DNA of 27,945 bases from an uncultured Bacillota bacterium (GCA_958448635.1 CAUDEQ010000021.1:1-27945); one strand, 5' to 3'; positions 16,055-23,593 are shown, numbered from the stretch's first letter. Notes: a model not told the origin generated them from the sequence alone. Translations and numbers: made by a program.

Positions 16055-16068
16055 TTATTTTGTATTTA

Positions 16069-16737
16069 CTATTCCGTGAAAAATATCTTTCTTCTCATAA
16101 CCTGTATCTCGCTCCTATCCGTATCTATACCAAGACATTCCGTCAGCGTCGTTATCACCAGCTCAGGACTTAGGTTTGATGAGCTTCCCGAATCAAGGAG
16201 TGTCGTAACGAACAGTGTTTCAGCCTCTGTCACAAAGGAGATGTCTCTTATCATTGGCTTTATGTCCACCTCCACCGGCTCCTTCTTCTTTTTCTGCCTT
16301 TTCCACGTCCTTATCTTATCCTGCCCCATGTATGTCGTTTTTATCTCCTGGGCATTCATGGAAAGAGGCGTATTCAACGGTATGGCGATGATATACTCTG
16401 CCGCCTCTGTTCTGGCTGCCAGAGTTTTCCCTGTATTAGCCGCCTCTCTGCAGTCTGTTATGACTATTCCCTCCGGCATCATGGGCTGCAGTGTATTTTC
16501 AATGTACTTCACATCATAGCTTTCATCCGTCTCGAATTCCAGAAGCTCGTTCATTCCCCAGTAGCCCAGAGACAAGGGCTGAGCAAATCCCATCTTGGGA
16601 TGAGGATTGAACCCCTGTGAATAGCTCTGATTTATTCCTGCCCTCTTGAATATGCGCTTGAACATCTTCATCATATCAAGATGCGAAGTATAGCATATGA
16701 CTCCCGTCTTTGAAAATGTAAGTATATATTTAGCCAT
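16069..16737 (-). CDS. TIGR03936/DUF2344 protein, radical-SAM partner
   Basis: Protein of 222 aa beginning YILTFSKTGVICYTSHLDMMKMFKRIFKRAGINQSYSQGFNPHPKMGFAQPLSLGYWG, the hallmark of a family encoded beside, or fused to, the radical-SAM protein upstream. Its start overlaps that gene by eight bases (ATGGCTAA). The pair normally precedes RNase G/E and rplU in Firmicutes. Here no RNase gene follows, and the ribosomal genes lie upstream. The biochemical role is unknown to me; tRNA or rRNA modification has been suggested by context in other genomes. Confidence 0.85.
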   Translation of the reverse strand: MAKYILTFSKTGVICYTSHLDMMKMFKRIFKRAGINQSYSQGFNPHPKMGFAQPLSLGYWGMNELLEFETDESYDVKYIENTLQPMMPEGIVITDCREAANTGKTLAARTEAAEYIIAIPLNTPLSMNAQEIKTTYMGQDKIRTWKRQKKKKEPVEVDIKPMIRDISFVTEAETLFVTTLLDSGSSSNLSPELVITTLTECLGIDTDRSEIQVMRRKIFFTE

Positions 16738-18583
16738 GCTTCACCTCCGGTAAATCAGCGTTCTTGAAGCACTCAGTATATCTGTTTATACCGCAGCCGA
16801 CACAGCCCTGCCTGCAGTCTTCAGTCACCTTGGCTTCGGCTGCCTTTTCATTTTCCCTCATGAGAAACTCTCTGCTTACCAGCGGATCTATGATGTCCCA
16901 CGGAAGTATCTCATCGTACGATCTTTTCCTGTAGTTGTAAAAGGCTATATCTGTACCGGTTTCTTCAAATGCCTTCTGCCAGAGCTCATCGTTGTAATGC
17001 TCTGTCCATCCGTCAAATTTGCATCCCAGCTGATGCGCTTTTTCTATGAGAGCCCCTGTCCTCCTGTCGCCTCTTGCCAGAACGGCCTCCAGGACGCTTG
17101 TTTTTGTTTCATGATAATTGAAGGTCACACCCTTGATGTTAAGTTTCCTGCTTAGATGGTTGTGCTTTTCCACAAACTGCTGCGGTGTGTCCTGAGCTGC
17201 CCACTGAAACGGCGTGTGAGCTTTGGGCACGAAATTTGAAACGCTGACGGTCACTCTGAATCTGCCGCCTTTGCGTCCCCTTATCCTGAAGTTGATATCC
17301 ATTATGTTCTTCGCAATCTCTCCTATGCCGTCCAGATCTTCATACGTTTCTCCCGGAAGCCCTGCCATAAAATAGAGCTTGATGCTCTCCCAGCCCAGCT
17401 CTATGGCCTGCTCCACAGCTCCGTATATGTCCTCCTCCGTTATGTTTTTATTGATCACGTCTCTGAGGCGCTGACTTCCTGCTTCAGGCGCAAAGGTCAA
17501 CCCCGACTTCCTGTAGCCCTGTATCTCGTCCAGTACCTTGAAGGAAAAGGAATCCAGTCTCAGAGACGGCAGGGAAAGCGCAACGTTGCGCTCCTTGCAC
17601 ATCTTCATCAGCTCCAGGGCCATTTCCTCGAAGCAGGAGTGGTCGCTGGTGGAAAGGGAGAGAAGAGAAAGCTCATCATGTCCCGTGTTTGATATCTGCT
17701 CTTCCGCCAGTCGTCTTATGGTTTCCTTTTTTCTTTCCCTGACAGGTCTGTATATCATGCCTGCCTGACAGAATCTGCAGCCTCTGGTACAGCCTCTGAA
17801 GGTCTCCACTACGGAGCGGTCGTGTACCGTATCGATGAAGGGAACTATGTTGTTGACAGGGAAATCCGCCTTTTCAAGATCCTCTATCACTGCGCGCTTC
17901 ACTCTGTCGGGAGCGCCTTCCCATAGCTTGTTGAAACCTTTTACGGTCCCGTCTTCATTGTACGCCACATCATAAAACGCCGGTATATATACGCCGTCGA
18001 AGCTGCTGATCTTTCTCAGGAATTCATCCCTTGAGCTGCAGCTTTTTTTTGCAGCGCAAACATTTTCCAACAGCTCCTCTCCGTCTCCTATGAGAAATGC
18101 ATCTATGAAATCTGCCAGCGGTTCGGGATTGTATGCACATGGTCCTCCTGCGATTATCACAGGATCCTCCTGCCCTCTGTCACAGCTTCTGAGAGGAATT
18201 CCTCCCAGCTCCAGCATATTGAGGACGTTCGTATATGACAGCTCATACTGAAGCGTAAAGCCCAGTATATCCAGCTCCTTTACCGGTGTGAATGTCTCCA
18301 GCGTAAACAACTGCCGGTTGTTTTCCCTCATCAGCTGCTCCATGTCGGGAGCAGGCGCAAAGACGCGCTCGCAATATATGTCTTCATTTTTGTTGAGGAT
18401 ATTGTAAAGAATCTGAAGTCCCATGTATGACATACCTATCTCGTATGTGTCGGGAAAGGCGAAGCCCATCCTTACCGAGACCTTATCCGGATCCTTTCTG
18501 ACGCTGTTAACCTCTCCGCCGATATATCTTGCAGGCTTCTCAACCTTTTTAAGCAGCTTGTCCAGTTCCTTATCTATTATCAT
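16730..18583 (-). CDS. TIGR03960-type radical SAM protein with B12-binding-like N-terminus
   Basis: Iron-sulphur enzyme of 617 aa. The N-terminal part (about 30-230) resembles a cobalamin-binding fold (GEELLENV, GGPCAYNPEP). The radical SAM core starts at TFRGCTRGCRFCQAG with cluster ligands Cys265, Cys269 and Cys272. The C-terminus carries another cysteine group (CRQGCVGCGINRYTEC). It overlaps the HD-domain gene by ATGA upstream and the DUF2344 partner downstream, so the three are co-translated. The substrate is unknown. Confidence 0.88.
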   Translation of the reverse strand: MIIDKELDKLLKKVEKPARYIGGEVNSVRKDPDKVSVRMGFAFPDTYEIGMSYMGLQILYNILNKNEDIYCERVFAPAPDMEQLMRENNRQLFTLETFTPVKELDILGFTLQYELSYTNVLNMLELGGIPLRSCDRGQEDPVIIAGGPCAYNPEPLADFIDAFLIGDGEELLENVCAAKKSCSSRDEFLRKISSFDGVYIPAFYDVAYNEDGTVKGFNKLWEGAPDRVKRAVIEDLEKADFPVNNIVPFIDTVHDRSVVETFRGCTRGCRFCQAGMIYRPVRERKKETIRRLAEEQISNTGHDELSLLSLSTSDHSCFEEMALELMKMCKERNVALSLPSLRLDSFSFKVLDEIQGYRKSGLTFAPEAGSQRLRDVINKNITEEDIYGAVEQAIELGWESIKLYFMAGLPGETYEDLDGIGEIAKNIMDINFRIRGRKGGRFRVTVSVSNFVPKAHTPFQWAAQDTPQQFVEKHNHLSRKLNIKGVTFNYHETKTSVLEAVLARGDRRTGALIEKAHQLGCKFDGWTEHYNDELWQKAFEETGTDIAFYNYRKRSYDEILPWDIIDPLVSREFLMRENEKAAEAKVTEDCRQGCVGCGINRYTECFKNADLPEVKHG

Positions 18584-19113
18584 CGCAGTCCTTTCATCAG
18601 ATCATCGATACTGCAGCCTATTTTATCTTCGATCTGTTTTATAAAATGCTTCGTTTGTTTTTTCTTTTCAAGGATTATCGCCTCGGCTTCAGGCTTTCCG
18701 TTTTTCTTTGCCTTTTCTATTACGTAATCCATTCTCCTGTCCAGACCTACATACTTGTCCTCCATGACGGTCCTGTCACCAAGGCACACCAGGTCGGTTT
18801 CATTGACATCGCTTATATCAGAGAAGGGAGAATATGTCATATGCGCCCTGATTATCACAGCTTCCTGTTTATATCCAAGCCTGTCCATCAGATCTGCGCC
18901 GATCTCCCAGTGCTTATCCTCCACTCTCGCTATGTCGTGCAGCATTCCCGCTGCCATTATCAATGGTACGTCGAGACTGAAGCCGTGCTTGTTGAGCTCC
19001 CTGGCCACGGCGCAGGCTGTATCGGCAACTGCTCTGCAATGCTTCCTGACATGCTCCGGCGTACCGTATTCCTCCAAAAGTCTTTCACATTCCTGCCTGT
19101 CGGGATGTTTCAT
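18580..19113 (-). CDS. HD-domain phosphohydrolase
   Basis: Protein of 177 aa with the metal-binding HD signature: His25 in VRKHCRAV and His59-Asp60 in AAGMLHDIAR. The C-terminal third is helical and basic (EKKKQTKHFIKQIEDKIG). Such proteins hydrolyse nucleotides or similar phosphates; the substrate cannot be told. Relatives are often fused to MobA-like transferases, but no such domain is present here. The ATG at 19113 is preferred over a GTG at 19137, because AAGGAAGG lies before the ATG. Its stop overlaps the radical SAM start. Confidence 0.8.
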   Translation of the reverse strand: MKHPDRQECERLLEEYGTPEHVRKHCRAVADTACAVARELNKHGFSLDVPLIMAAGMLHDIARVEDKHWEIGADLMDRLGYKQEAVIIRAHMTYSPFSDISDVNETDLVCLGDRTVMEDKYVGLDRRMDYVIEKAKKNGKPEAEAIILEKKKQTKHFIKQIEDKIGCSIDDLMKGLR

Positions 19114-19150
19114 CGTTATCTTACCTTCCTTGAACACTGTATCGCTTTTT

Positions 19151-19159
19151 AGTATACCA
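19151..19159 (-). promoter_or_regulatory. Extended -10 promoter before the HD gene
   Basis: The minus strand reads TGGTATACT, an extended -10 element, about 38 bases before the ATG. No convincing -35 is seen. Confidence 0.4.
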
Positions 19160-19180
19160 CAATATCGTCCTTTTTCTTAT

Positions 19181-19684
19181 TTAAAATTCCTTAAACGAGT
19201 AATAAAAATCCTTCCCCTTCTTTTTTTCATAGACTCCTATTATCTGCCCTTTTTTAACATTTACAGGCGTACTGACTCTTACCGACTTCAGGTTGCCGTA
19301 AAGACTTTCGGCATGGCTGCCGTGAGTTATCCTTATGTATTTGCCTATTTCCTCATTTTCTCCAACGGCAGTCACCTTGCCTCCTCCCACCGCATATACC
19401 ACTGTTTCATTGCCTTCGTATTTTTCATCTATGGGCTCTCCGTATACAGGTTTTCCCGTCATGACATCCACCGCTTCATCCATCTTTCCCGTAATTACGG
19501 CAAATACCTCCGAGGTTTTGCCGGCGGCATTTTTTACATCCTCCCATGTATAGCTGACCGCCATATAACTCATGACCGCTTCTGCTCCTTTTCTCATAAC
19601 CGTCAGCTCCGATTGCCCCGCCACCGTGATAACAGCCGCAATCATCAGACATGCCCCTGTCTGTATCAGCATCTTCTTCAGCAT
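19181..19684 (-). CDS. Membrane-anchored protein with degenerate LytM/M23 domain
   Basis: Protein of 167 aa with an N-terminal membrane helix (about 7-24), a variable linker and a C-terminal M23-like fold (about 93-167: VYAVGGGKVTAVGENEEIGKYIRITHG, YGNLKSVRVSTPVNVKKGQIIG). The zinc and catalytic positions of true M23 peptidases are missing: the usual Y-x-H-L reads YGNL and the final H-L-H-F motif reads DFYYSF. So it is probably a scaffold, not an enzyme. SpoIVFA and SpoIIQ-type sporulation proteins share this architecture, and spoIVFA lies beside rplU in Bacillus, so a sporulation role is plausible but unproved. The ribosome site is GGAGGTG. Confidence 0.72.
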   Translation of the reverse strand: MLKKMLIQTGACLMIAAVITVAGQSELTVMRKGAEAVMSYMAVSYTWEDVKNAAGKTSEVFAVITGKMDEAVDVMTGKPVYGEPIDEKYEGNETVVYAVGGGKVTAVGENEEIGKYIRITHGSHAESLYGNLKSVRVSTPVNVKKGQIIGVYEKKKGKDFYYSFKEF

Positions 19685-19720
19685 CGTCCACCTCCTATAT
19701 TATATATATTCAGCAGATGC

Positions 19721-19757
19721 AAAAAAAGAAGACGGATGAGCCTTTGGCCATCCGCCC
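19721..19757 (-). terminator. Terminator after obg
   Basis: Minus-strand GGCGGATGGCC and GGCTCATCCGTC pair around an AAA loop, with one bulged base, followed by TTCTTTTTTT. It ends the rplU-rpmA-obg transcript. Confidence 0.85.
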
Positions 19758-19772
19758 TTGATACCGTGATTA

Positions 19773-21077
19773 TCAGAAATAATAATCCTCGTCCACATAT
19801 TCGAATTCGAAGTCCTTGACCTTTATAGTGTCTCCGTCTTCGATACCCATTTCCTTCAACTGCTCGATGGCTCCGCTCTTTTCGATATACTTGTAGAGAT
19901 ATCTCATGGATCCTGAGTCGTTAAAGTTGGTTGAATCAAATATCTTTTCAAGCTGCTTACCGGAAAGAATATAATTATTTCCGTCGAAGTCGGCATAGAC
20001 TCTCCTGTAATCAGGATCATTGTCCTCTGCTTCAAAGTCGAACATTTCGTATCCGTCATCCTCGTCTTCAGGCTCCAGCATCAGCTGCTGAAGCATGTTC
20101 GCAGCTTCTGCCATAACCTCCTTTACACCGATATTGATGGGCGCCGACATAGGGAACACCTTATATCCCTTTGCTTTGACGTACTCCCTGAATTCGATAT
20201 ACTGAGGGTCATCTTCATCTATAAGATCGATCTTGTTGGCAACGACTATCTGCGGCTTTCTGAGAAGCCTTGGGCTATACTGCTCAAGCTCGTTGTTTAT
20301 CTTATCGAAATCCTCAATGGGGTTTCTCCCTTCACTTCCCGATACGTCAACTACGTGTATCAGCACCTTAGTTCTCTCTATGTGCTTTAGAAACTTATGA
20401 CCAAGACCTGCACCTTGGTGAGCGCCTTCGATTATCCCCGCAATATCAGCCATGACGAAGCTTGTATCATATATTTTGACAACTCCCAGATTCGGCTCAA
20501 TCGTGGTGAAGTGATAATTGGCGATCTTAGGTCTGGCGCTGGTGGAAACGGAAAGGAGGGTTGATTTTCCAACATTCGGGAAGCCTACAAGCCCAACATC
20601 GGCGATCAGCTTCATCTCCAACACAACCTCTCGTTCTCTGGCTGCACCTCCTGCTTCTGCGAAGTTGGGAGCCTGTCTCGTGGAAGTGGCATACTTTACA
20701 TTTCCTTTGCCGCCCTTTCCTCCCTTCGCAGCGATAAACGACTGGTCAGGCTCTGTGAGATCTCCCATCACATGTCCTGTCGCTTCATCTATTATCATGG
20801 TGCCGACGGGAACCTTTATGATGAGGTCCTCTCCGTTTTTACCATATCTTTTCTTTTTCATTCCATCCTGTCCGTTTTGGGCCTCATACTTTCTCTTATA
20901 TCTGAAATCCATAAGAGTTCGCATGTTTTTATCTGCTTTGAATACTATATCTCCGCCTTTGCCGCCGTCGCCGCCATCCGGTCCGCCCTCCGGTACAAAT
21001 GGCTCTCTTCTGAAGGAAACGGCTCCATTGCCGCCCTTACCTGATTTTATAAGTATTTTGGCTCTGTCTACAAACAT
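19773..21077 (-). CDS. obg: Obg/CgtA ribosome-assembly GTPase
   Basis: Essential GTPase (434 aa) that assists late assembly of the large ribosomal subunit; in Bacillus it also links to stress response and sporulation. The glycine-rich Obg fold is at 1-158, then a G domain with GFPNVGKST, DIAGIIEGAHQGAGLGH and NKID. A C-terminal OCT domain (about 355-434, FDGNNYILSGKQLEKIFDSTNF) follows. It stands behind rpmA as in most Firmicutes, but an internal hairpin terminator lies in the gap. The ribosome site GAGGTGAG sits directly after that terminator's T-run. Confidence 0.96.
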   Translation of the reverse strand: MFVDRAKILIKSGKGGNGAVSFRREPFVPEGGPDGGDGGKGGDIVFKADKNMRTLMDFRYKRKYEAQNGQDGMKKKRYGKNGEDLIIKVPVGTMIIDEATGHVMGDLTEPDQSFIAAKGGKGGKGNVKYATSTRQAPNFAEAGGAAREREVVLEMKLIADVGLVGFPNVGKSTLLSVSTSARPKIANYHFTTIEPNLGVVKIYDTSFVMADIAGIIEGAHQGAGLGHKFLKHIERTKVLIHVVDVSGSEGRNPIEDFDKINNELEQYSPRLLRKPQIVVANKIDLIDEDDPQYIEFREYVKAKGYKVFPMSAPINIGVKEVMAEAANMLQQLMLEPEDEDDGYEMFDFEAEDNDPDYRRVYADFDGNNYILSGKQLEKIFDSTNFNDSGSMRYLYKYIEKSGAIEQLKEMGIEDGDTIKVKDFEFEYVDEDYYF

Positions 21078-21087
21078 AGTCTCACCT

Positions 21088-21121
21088 CAAAAACAAAGCC
21101 CCTAATATTTCATTAGGGGCT
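21088..21121 (-). terminator. Hairpin terminator or attenuator between rpmA and obg
   Basis: A perfect 10-bp stem AGCCCCTAAT with a five-base loop (21097-21121) is followed on the minus strand by TTTGTTTTT, which runs into the obg ribosome site. It would reduce read-through from the ribosomal genes into obg. Confidence 0.85.
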
Positions 21122-21130
21122 CGAAATAGC

Positions 21131-21391
21131 TTATGCTTCTTTTGGATATACACTTACCTGCTTTCTCTTCTTGTCATATCTTTCGAATTTAACAGCTCCG
21201 TCGATCATTGCAAATAATGTATCGTCTCCACCTTTTCCAACATTGTTGCCAGGGTGGAACTTAGTTCCTCTCTGTCTAACCAGAATGCTTCCGGCACTTA
21301 CAAACTGACCGTCTCCAGTCTTAACGCCTAAACGTTTCGACTCACTGTCACGACCGTTTTTCGAGCTACCTACACCTTTCTTACTTGCCAT
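21131..21391 (-). CDS. rpmA: Ribosomal protein L27 without the cleavable N-terminal extension
   Basis: Large-subunit protein (86 aa) whose N-terminus reaches the peptidyl-transferase centre. It begins MASKKGVGSSKNGRDS. Most Firmicutes L27 proteins carry about nine extra residues ending in FFA, removed by the protease Prp. Here an in-frame TGA lies two codons before the ATG, so no extension can exist. The usual prp gene between rplU and rpmA is also absent, because that gap is only 59 bases. The ribosome site is AGGAGGTG. Confidence 0.97.
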   Translation of the reverse strand: MASKKGVGSSKNGRDSESKRLGVKTGDGQFVSAGSILVRQRGTKFHPGNNVGKGGDDTLFAMIDGAVKFERYDKKRKQVSVYPKEA

Positions 21392-21450
21392 GGATCAGTC
21401 ACCTCCTCGCTATATCAATTTCAAATTTACGTTTTCCTGTTATTATATGA

Positions 21451-21975
21451 TTACTTTAAAGCAGCTTCAATAGTCTCGATCATTACTGCATTTGTAGCCT
21501 TCTCATCGATTTCGATGTTGTTTTCCTTAGCGAACTCGATAAGCTCAGCTTTTCTCATTGACTTCAGCGACGGCTTCTTTGCAGCCTTTGCTTCTTCGCC
21601 GGCTTCCTCTGCCTTTGGTGCCTCAGCCCTAGGAGCTGCAGGCTTTGCTGCAGGAGCTGCCTTTTCTCCGCCGATTGCAGTGATCTCTACCAGAGTGTAT
21701 GGCTGTCTGTGTCCCTGCTTCTTTCTGTAGTCCTTCTTAGCCTTGTACTTGAAGATTATTACCTTCTTTCCCTTGCCGTTTTCAACTACTTTACCTTCTA
21801 CTGCAGTTCCTTCAACGTAAGGAGTTCCTACTTTAACTCCTTCGCCTTCACCTACTGCGAGGACCTTGTCAAATACAACTGTGTCGCCTGCTTCTGCGCC
21901 CAGCTTTTCAACGACGATCTGATCCCCGTTCTGTACTCTGTACTGCTTTCCGCCTGTTTCGATAATTGCGTACAT
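21451..21975 (-). CDS. rplU: Ribosomal protein L21 with an extra C-terminal domain
   Basis: The L21 core fills residues 1-103 (MYAIIETGGKQYRV to QPYTLVEITAIG, with the RNA-binding KKKVIIFKYKAKKDYRKKQGHRQ region). Normal L21 ends there. This protein runs on through an Ala/Pro/Glu/Lys linker (104-134) to a compact segment (135-174) of the form SLKSMRKAELIEFAKENNIEID with a second helix. That resembles a HeH/SAP or Rho-N-like helix-extended-helix nucleic-acid-binding unit. The tail is in frame with no stop codon or ribosome site between, so it is a genuine extension. Confidence 0.94.
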   Translation of the reverse strand: MYAIIETGGKQYRVQNGDQIVVEKLGAEAGDTVVFDKVLAVGEGEGVKVGTPYVEGTAVEGKVVENGKGKKVIIFKYKAKKDYRKKQGHRQPYTLVEITAIGGEKAAPAAKPAAPRAEAPKAEEAGEEAKAAKKPSLKSMRKAELIEFAKENNIEIDEKATNAVMIETIEAALK

Positions 21976-22079
21976 TTTGTTTCTTTACCTCCTCTATCCA
22001 GTCTCGCCTTATCAGGTATCAGCCCTTGCATTTACTTGAATAGAGCTGAATTTATGAACCTTTACCGAGCGGCTTACAT
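21976..22079 (-). ncRNA. Putative L21 leader RNA
   Basis: A transcribed leader of about 100 bases before rplU. Two pairings compete: CAGCTCT with AGGGCTG, and CTCTAT with ATAGAG just before the GAGGAGG ribosome site. The 3' part (GGGCTGATACCTGATAAGG) resembles the Firmicutes ribosomal L21 leader family as I remember it. Likely autoregulation by L21, inferred. Confidence 0.55.
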
Positions 22080-22085
22080 TGATAT

Positions 22086-22114
22086 ATGATACTACATTTA
22101 AGTCGGGATGTAAA
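22086..22114 (-). promoter_or_regulatory. SigmaA promoter of rplU-rpmA
   Basis: Minus-strand TTTACA (22109-22114) and TATCAT (22086-22091), each matching five of six consensus bases, 17 bases apart, immediately after the recA terminator. Confidence 0.75.
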
Positions 22115-22161
22115 GAAAAAGTTCACCTGCAGGTGTAAAAATCTTCGCCTGCAGGTGTGAA
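22112..22161 (-). terminator. Terminator after recA
   Basis: Two near-identical palindromes, each with core CCTGCAGG, pair with each other across a 14-base loop to form a 12-bp stem with a two-base bulge. CTTTTTCTTT follows on the minus strand. It begins about 7 bases after the recA stop. Confidence 0.85.
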
Positions 22162-22167
22162 ATGCTT

Positions 22168-23271
22168 TTATTCAATTATAACGCCGTCTTCATCTATCAT
22201 CAGAGCGTCATCGATTCCCGGAATATCCATATCGGCTTCCTCGCTGTTTTTTTCCTTCTCCTTCTTGAGAGTATCCAGCAGCATGCCTTCTATTTTATCC
22301 ATTACTTCAGGGTTTTCAGTCAGGTAGGTCTTGACGTTTTCTCTTCCCTGTCCTATCCTGTTGCCTTCAAAGCTGTACCACGAGCCCGCCTTCTGCAGAA
22401 TCTTCGCCTCCACTGCACAGTCAAGCACATCTCCTGCCTTGGATATGCCTTCTCCATACATTATGTCGAATTCGGCCTGTTTGAACGGAGGCGCTACCTT
22501 GTTCTTTACGATCTTGGCTCTCGTCCTGTTTCCCAGCACCTGATCTCCCATCTTTATGGTCTCAACTCTCCTGACGTCTATTCTCATAGACGAGAAAAAC
22601 TTAAGCGCCCTTCCTCCTGTCGTGGTTTCGGGATTACCGAACATAACCCCGATCTTTTCTCTCAGCTGATTGATGAATATTATGGTGGTATTTGTCTTGT
22701 TTATAACGCCGGCAAGCTTTCTCAGCGCCTGTGACATCAGCCTTGCCTGCGCACCTACGGTGGCATCTCCCATGGCTCCGTCTATTTCATTCTTCGGAAC
22801 AAGAGCAGCGACCGAATCCACAACTATGACATCTATGGCTCCGCTTCTCACCAGCATTTCAGCTATCTCAAGAGCCTGTTCGCCGTAATCAGGCTGCGAT
22901 ACCAGCAGTTCATCCACATCTACGCCCAGGTTTCTGGCGTATTCAGGATCAAGCGCATGCTCCGCATCTATGAAGGCGGCCTTACCACCCAGCTTCTGCG
23001 CCTCTGCGATGACGTGAAGCGTCAATGTCGTCTTACCGGAAGACTCAGGTCCGTACACTTCAACGATTCTGCCTCTGGGAACTCCGCCTATTCCGGTGGC
23101 AAGGTCAAGGCTCATGGAGCCTGTGGAAATGGCTTCTATATTGAGCTTGGCATCGTCATCCCCCAGCTTCATCACAGCGCCTTTGCCAAACTGCTTCTGT
23201 ATCTGGGAAAGCGCAGCTTCCAGTGCCTTTTCCCTGTCTGTATTGTTTACCTGATTTTTATTTATCGTCAT
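22168..23271 (-). CDS. recA: RecA recombinase
   Basis: DNA strand-exchange protein and SOS co-protease (367 aa). Walker A GPESSGKT, the Walker B region VIVVDSVAAL, loop L1 (EIDGAMGD) and loop L2 (FINQLREKIGVMFGNPETTTGGRALKFF) are all present. The acidic C-terminal tail is usual. Ribosome site GGAGG. It is a single-gene unit bounded by its terminator, and its promoter is overlaid by two LexA-type boxes, so it should be induced by DNA damage. Confidence 0.98.
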   Translation of the reverse strand: MTINKNQVNNTDREKALEAALSQIQKQFGKGAVMKLGDDDAKLNIEAISTGSMSLDLATGIGGVPRGRIVEVYGPESSGKTTLTLHVIAEAQKLGGKAAFIDAEHALDPEYARNLGVDVDELLVSQPDYGEQALEIAEMLVRSGAIDVIVVDSVAALVPKNEIDGAMGDATVGAQARLMSQALRKLAGVINKTNTTIIFINQLREKIGVMFGNPETTTGGRALKFFSSMRIDVRRVETIKMGDQVLGNRTRAKIVKNKVAPPFKQAEFDIMYGEGISKAGDVLDCAVEAKILQKAGSWYSFEGNRIGQGRENVKTYLTENPEVMDKIEGMLLDTLKKEKEKNSEEADMDIPGIDDALMIDEDGVIIE

Positions 23272-23291
23272 TTCTTTTCCTCCAAACTAAT

Positions 23292-23303
23292 GAACGTTTG
23301 TTC
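23292..23303 (-). promoter_or_regulatory. LexA (SOS) box 1 at recA
   Basis: GAAC-N4-GTTC, the core of the Firmicutes SOS consensus, located downstream of the recA -10 box and 20 bases before the start codon. Confidence 0.8.
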
Positions 23304-23311
23304 TTTTTTTA

Positions 23312-23340
23312 ATAATACACCAAACTTATGTTCTCGTCAA
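23312..23340 (-). promoter_or_regulatory. SigmaA promoter of recA
   Basis: Minus-strand TTGACG (23335-23340) and TATTAT (23312-23317) with a 17-base spacer that contains a LexA box. Confidence 0.85.
23322..23333 (-). promoter_or_regulatory. LexA (SOS) box 2 at recA
   Basis: Minus-strand GAAC-N4-GTTT, one mismatch from consensus, placed inside the -35/-10 spacer and 30 bases from box 1. Confidence 0.65.
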
Positions 23341-23451
23341 GCTATATTTACAAGCTTCTCACAGCTTTTCTGTTTCATCTCGCATAAGCTCTGCTCTACA
23401 GCTATTTTATCACACTTTACCGAATATGCATCAGATAATTTCATCTGCTGC

Positions 23452-23523
23452 TCAGCCGGAGCTCCCTGAATATTCCCCTGAAAAGCCTGCCCTACAGCTT
23501 CTCCTCACCTTTTCTTTCTCCAT
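23452..23523 (-). CDS. Possible 23-residue small ORF behind a consensus promoter
   Basis: ATG at 23521-23523 follows AAGGGGG by six bases and lies about 35 bases after the predicted start of transcription. The peptide begins MEKEKVRRSCRAGF and ends SGSSG. An open +1 frame continues for about 50 codons after it, so a frameshifted or decayed longer gene is also possible. No family recognised. Confidence 0.35.
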   Translation of the reverse strand: MEKEKVRRSCRAGFSGEYSGSSG

Positions 23524-23564
23524 ATGCTTCCCCCTTGCGCTTTTATTTTTGTAAATATATGGTA

Positions 23565-23593
23565 ATTATATACCGCCACGATGCGCATGTCAA
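23565..23593 (-). promoter_or_regulatory. Perfect-consensus sigmaA promoter upstream of recA
   Basis: Minus-strand TTGACA (23588-23593) and TATAAT (23565-23570) with exactly 17 bases between. Both hexamers are perfect, the best promoter in the window. Confidence 0.85.

Noticed and set aside
18755..19819. Plus-strand open frame of 354 codons
   Set aside because: It runs antisense through the HD, LytM-like and obg genes, has no ribosome site, and its product is rich in Ser, His and Arg with no family pattern.
23337..23444. 35-codon minus-strand ORF before recA
   Set aside because: No ribosome site at usable distance, and the stop lies in the recA -35 box; kept only as part of the small-transcript question.
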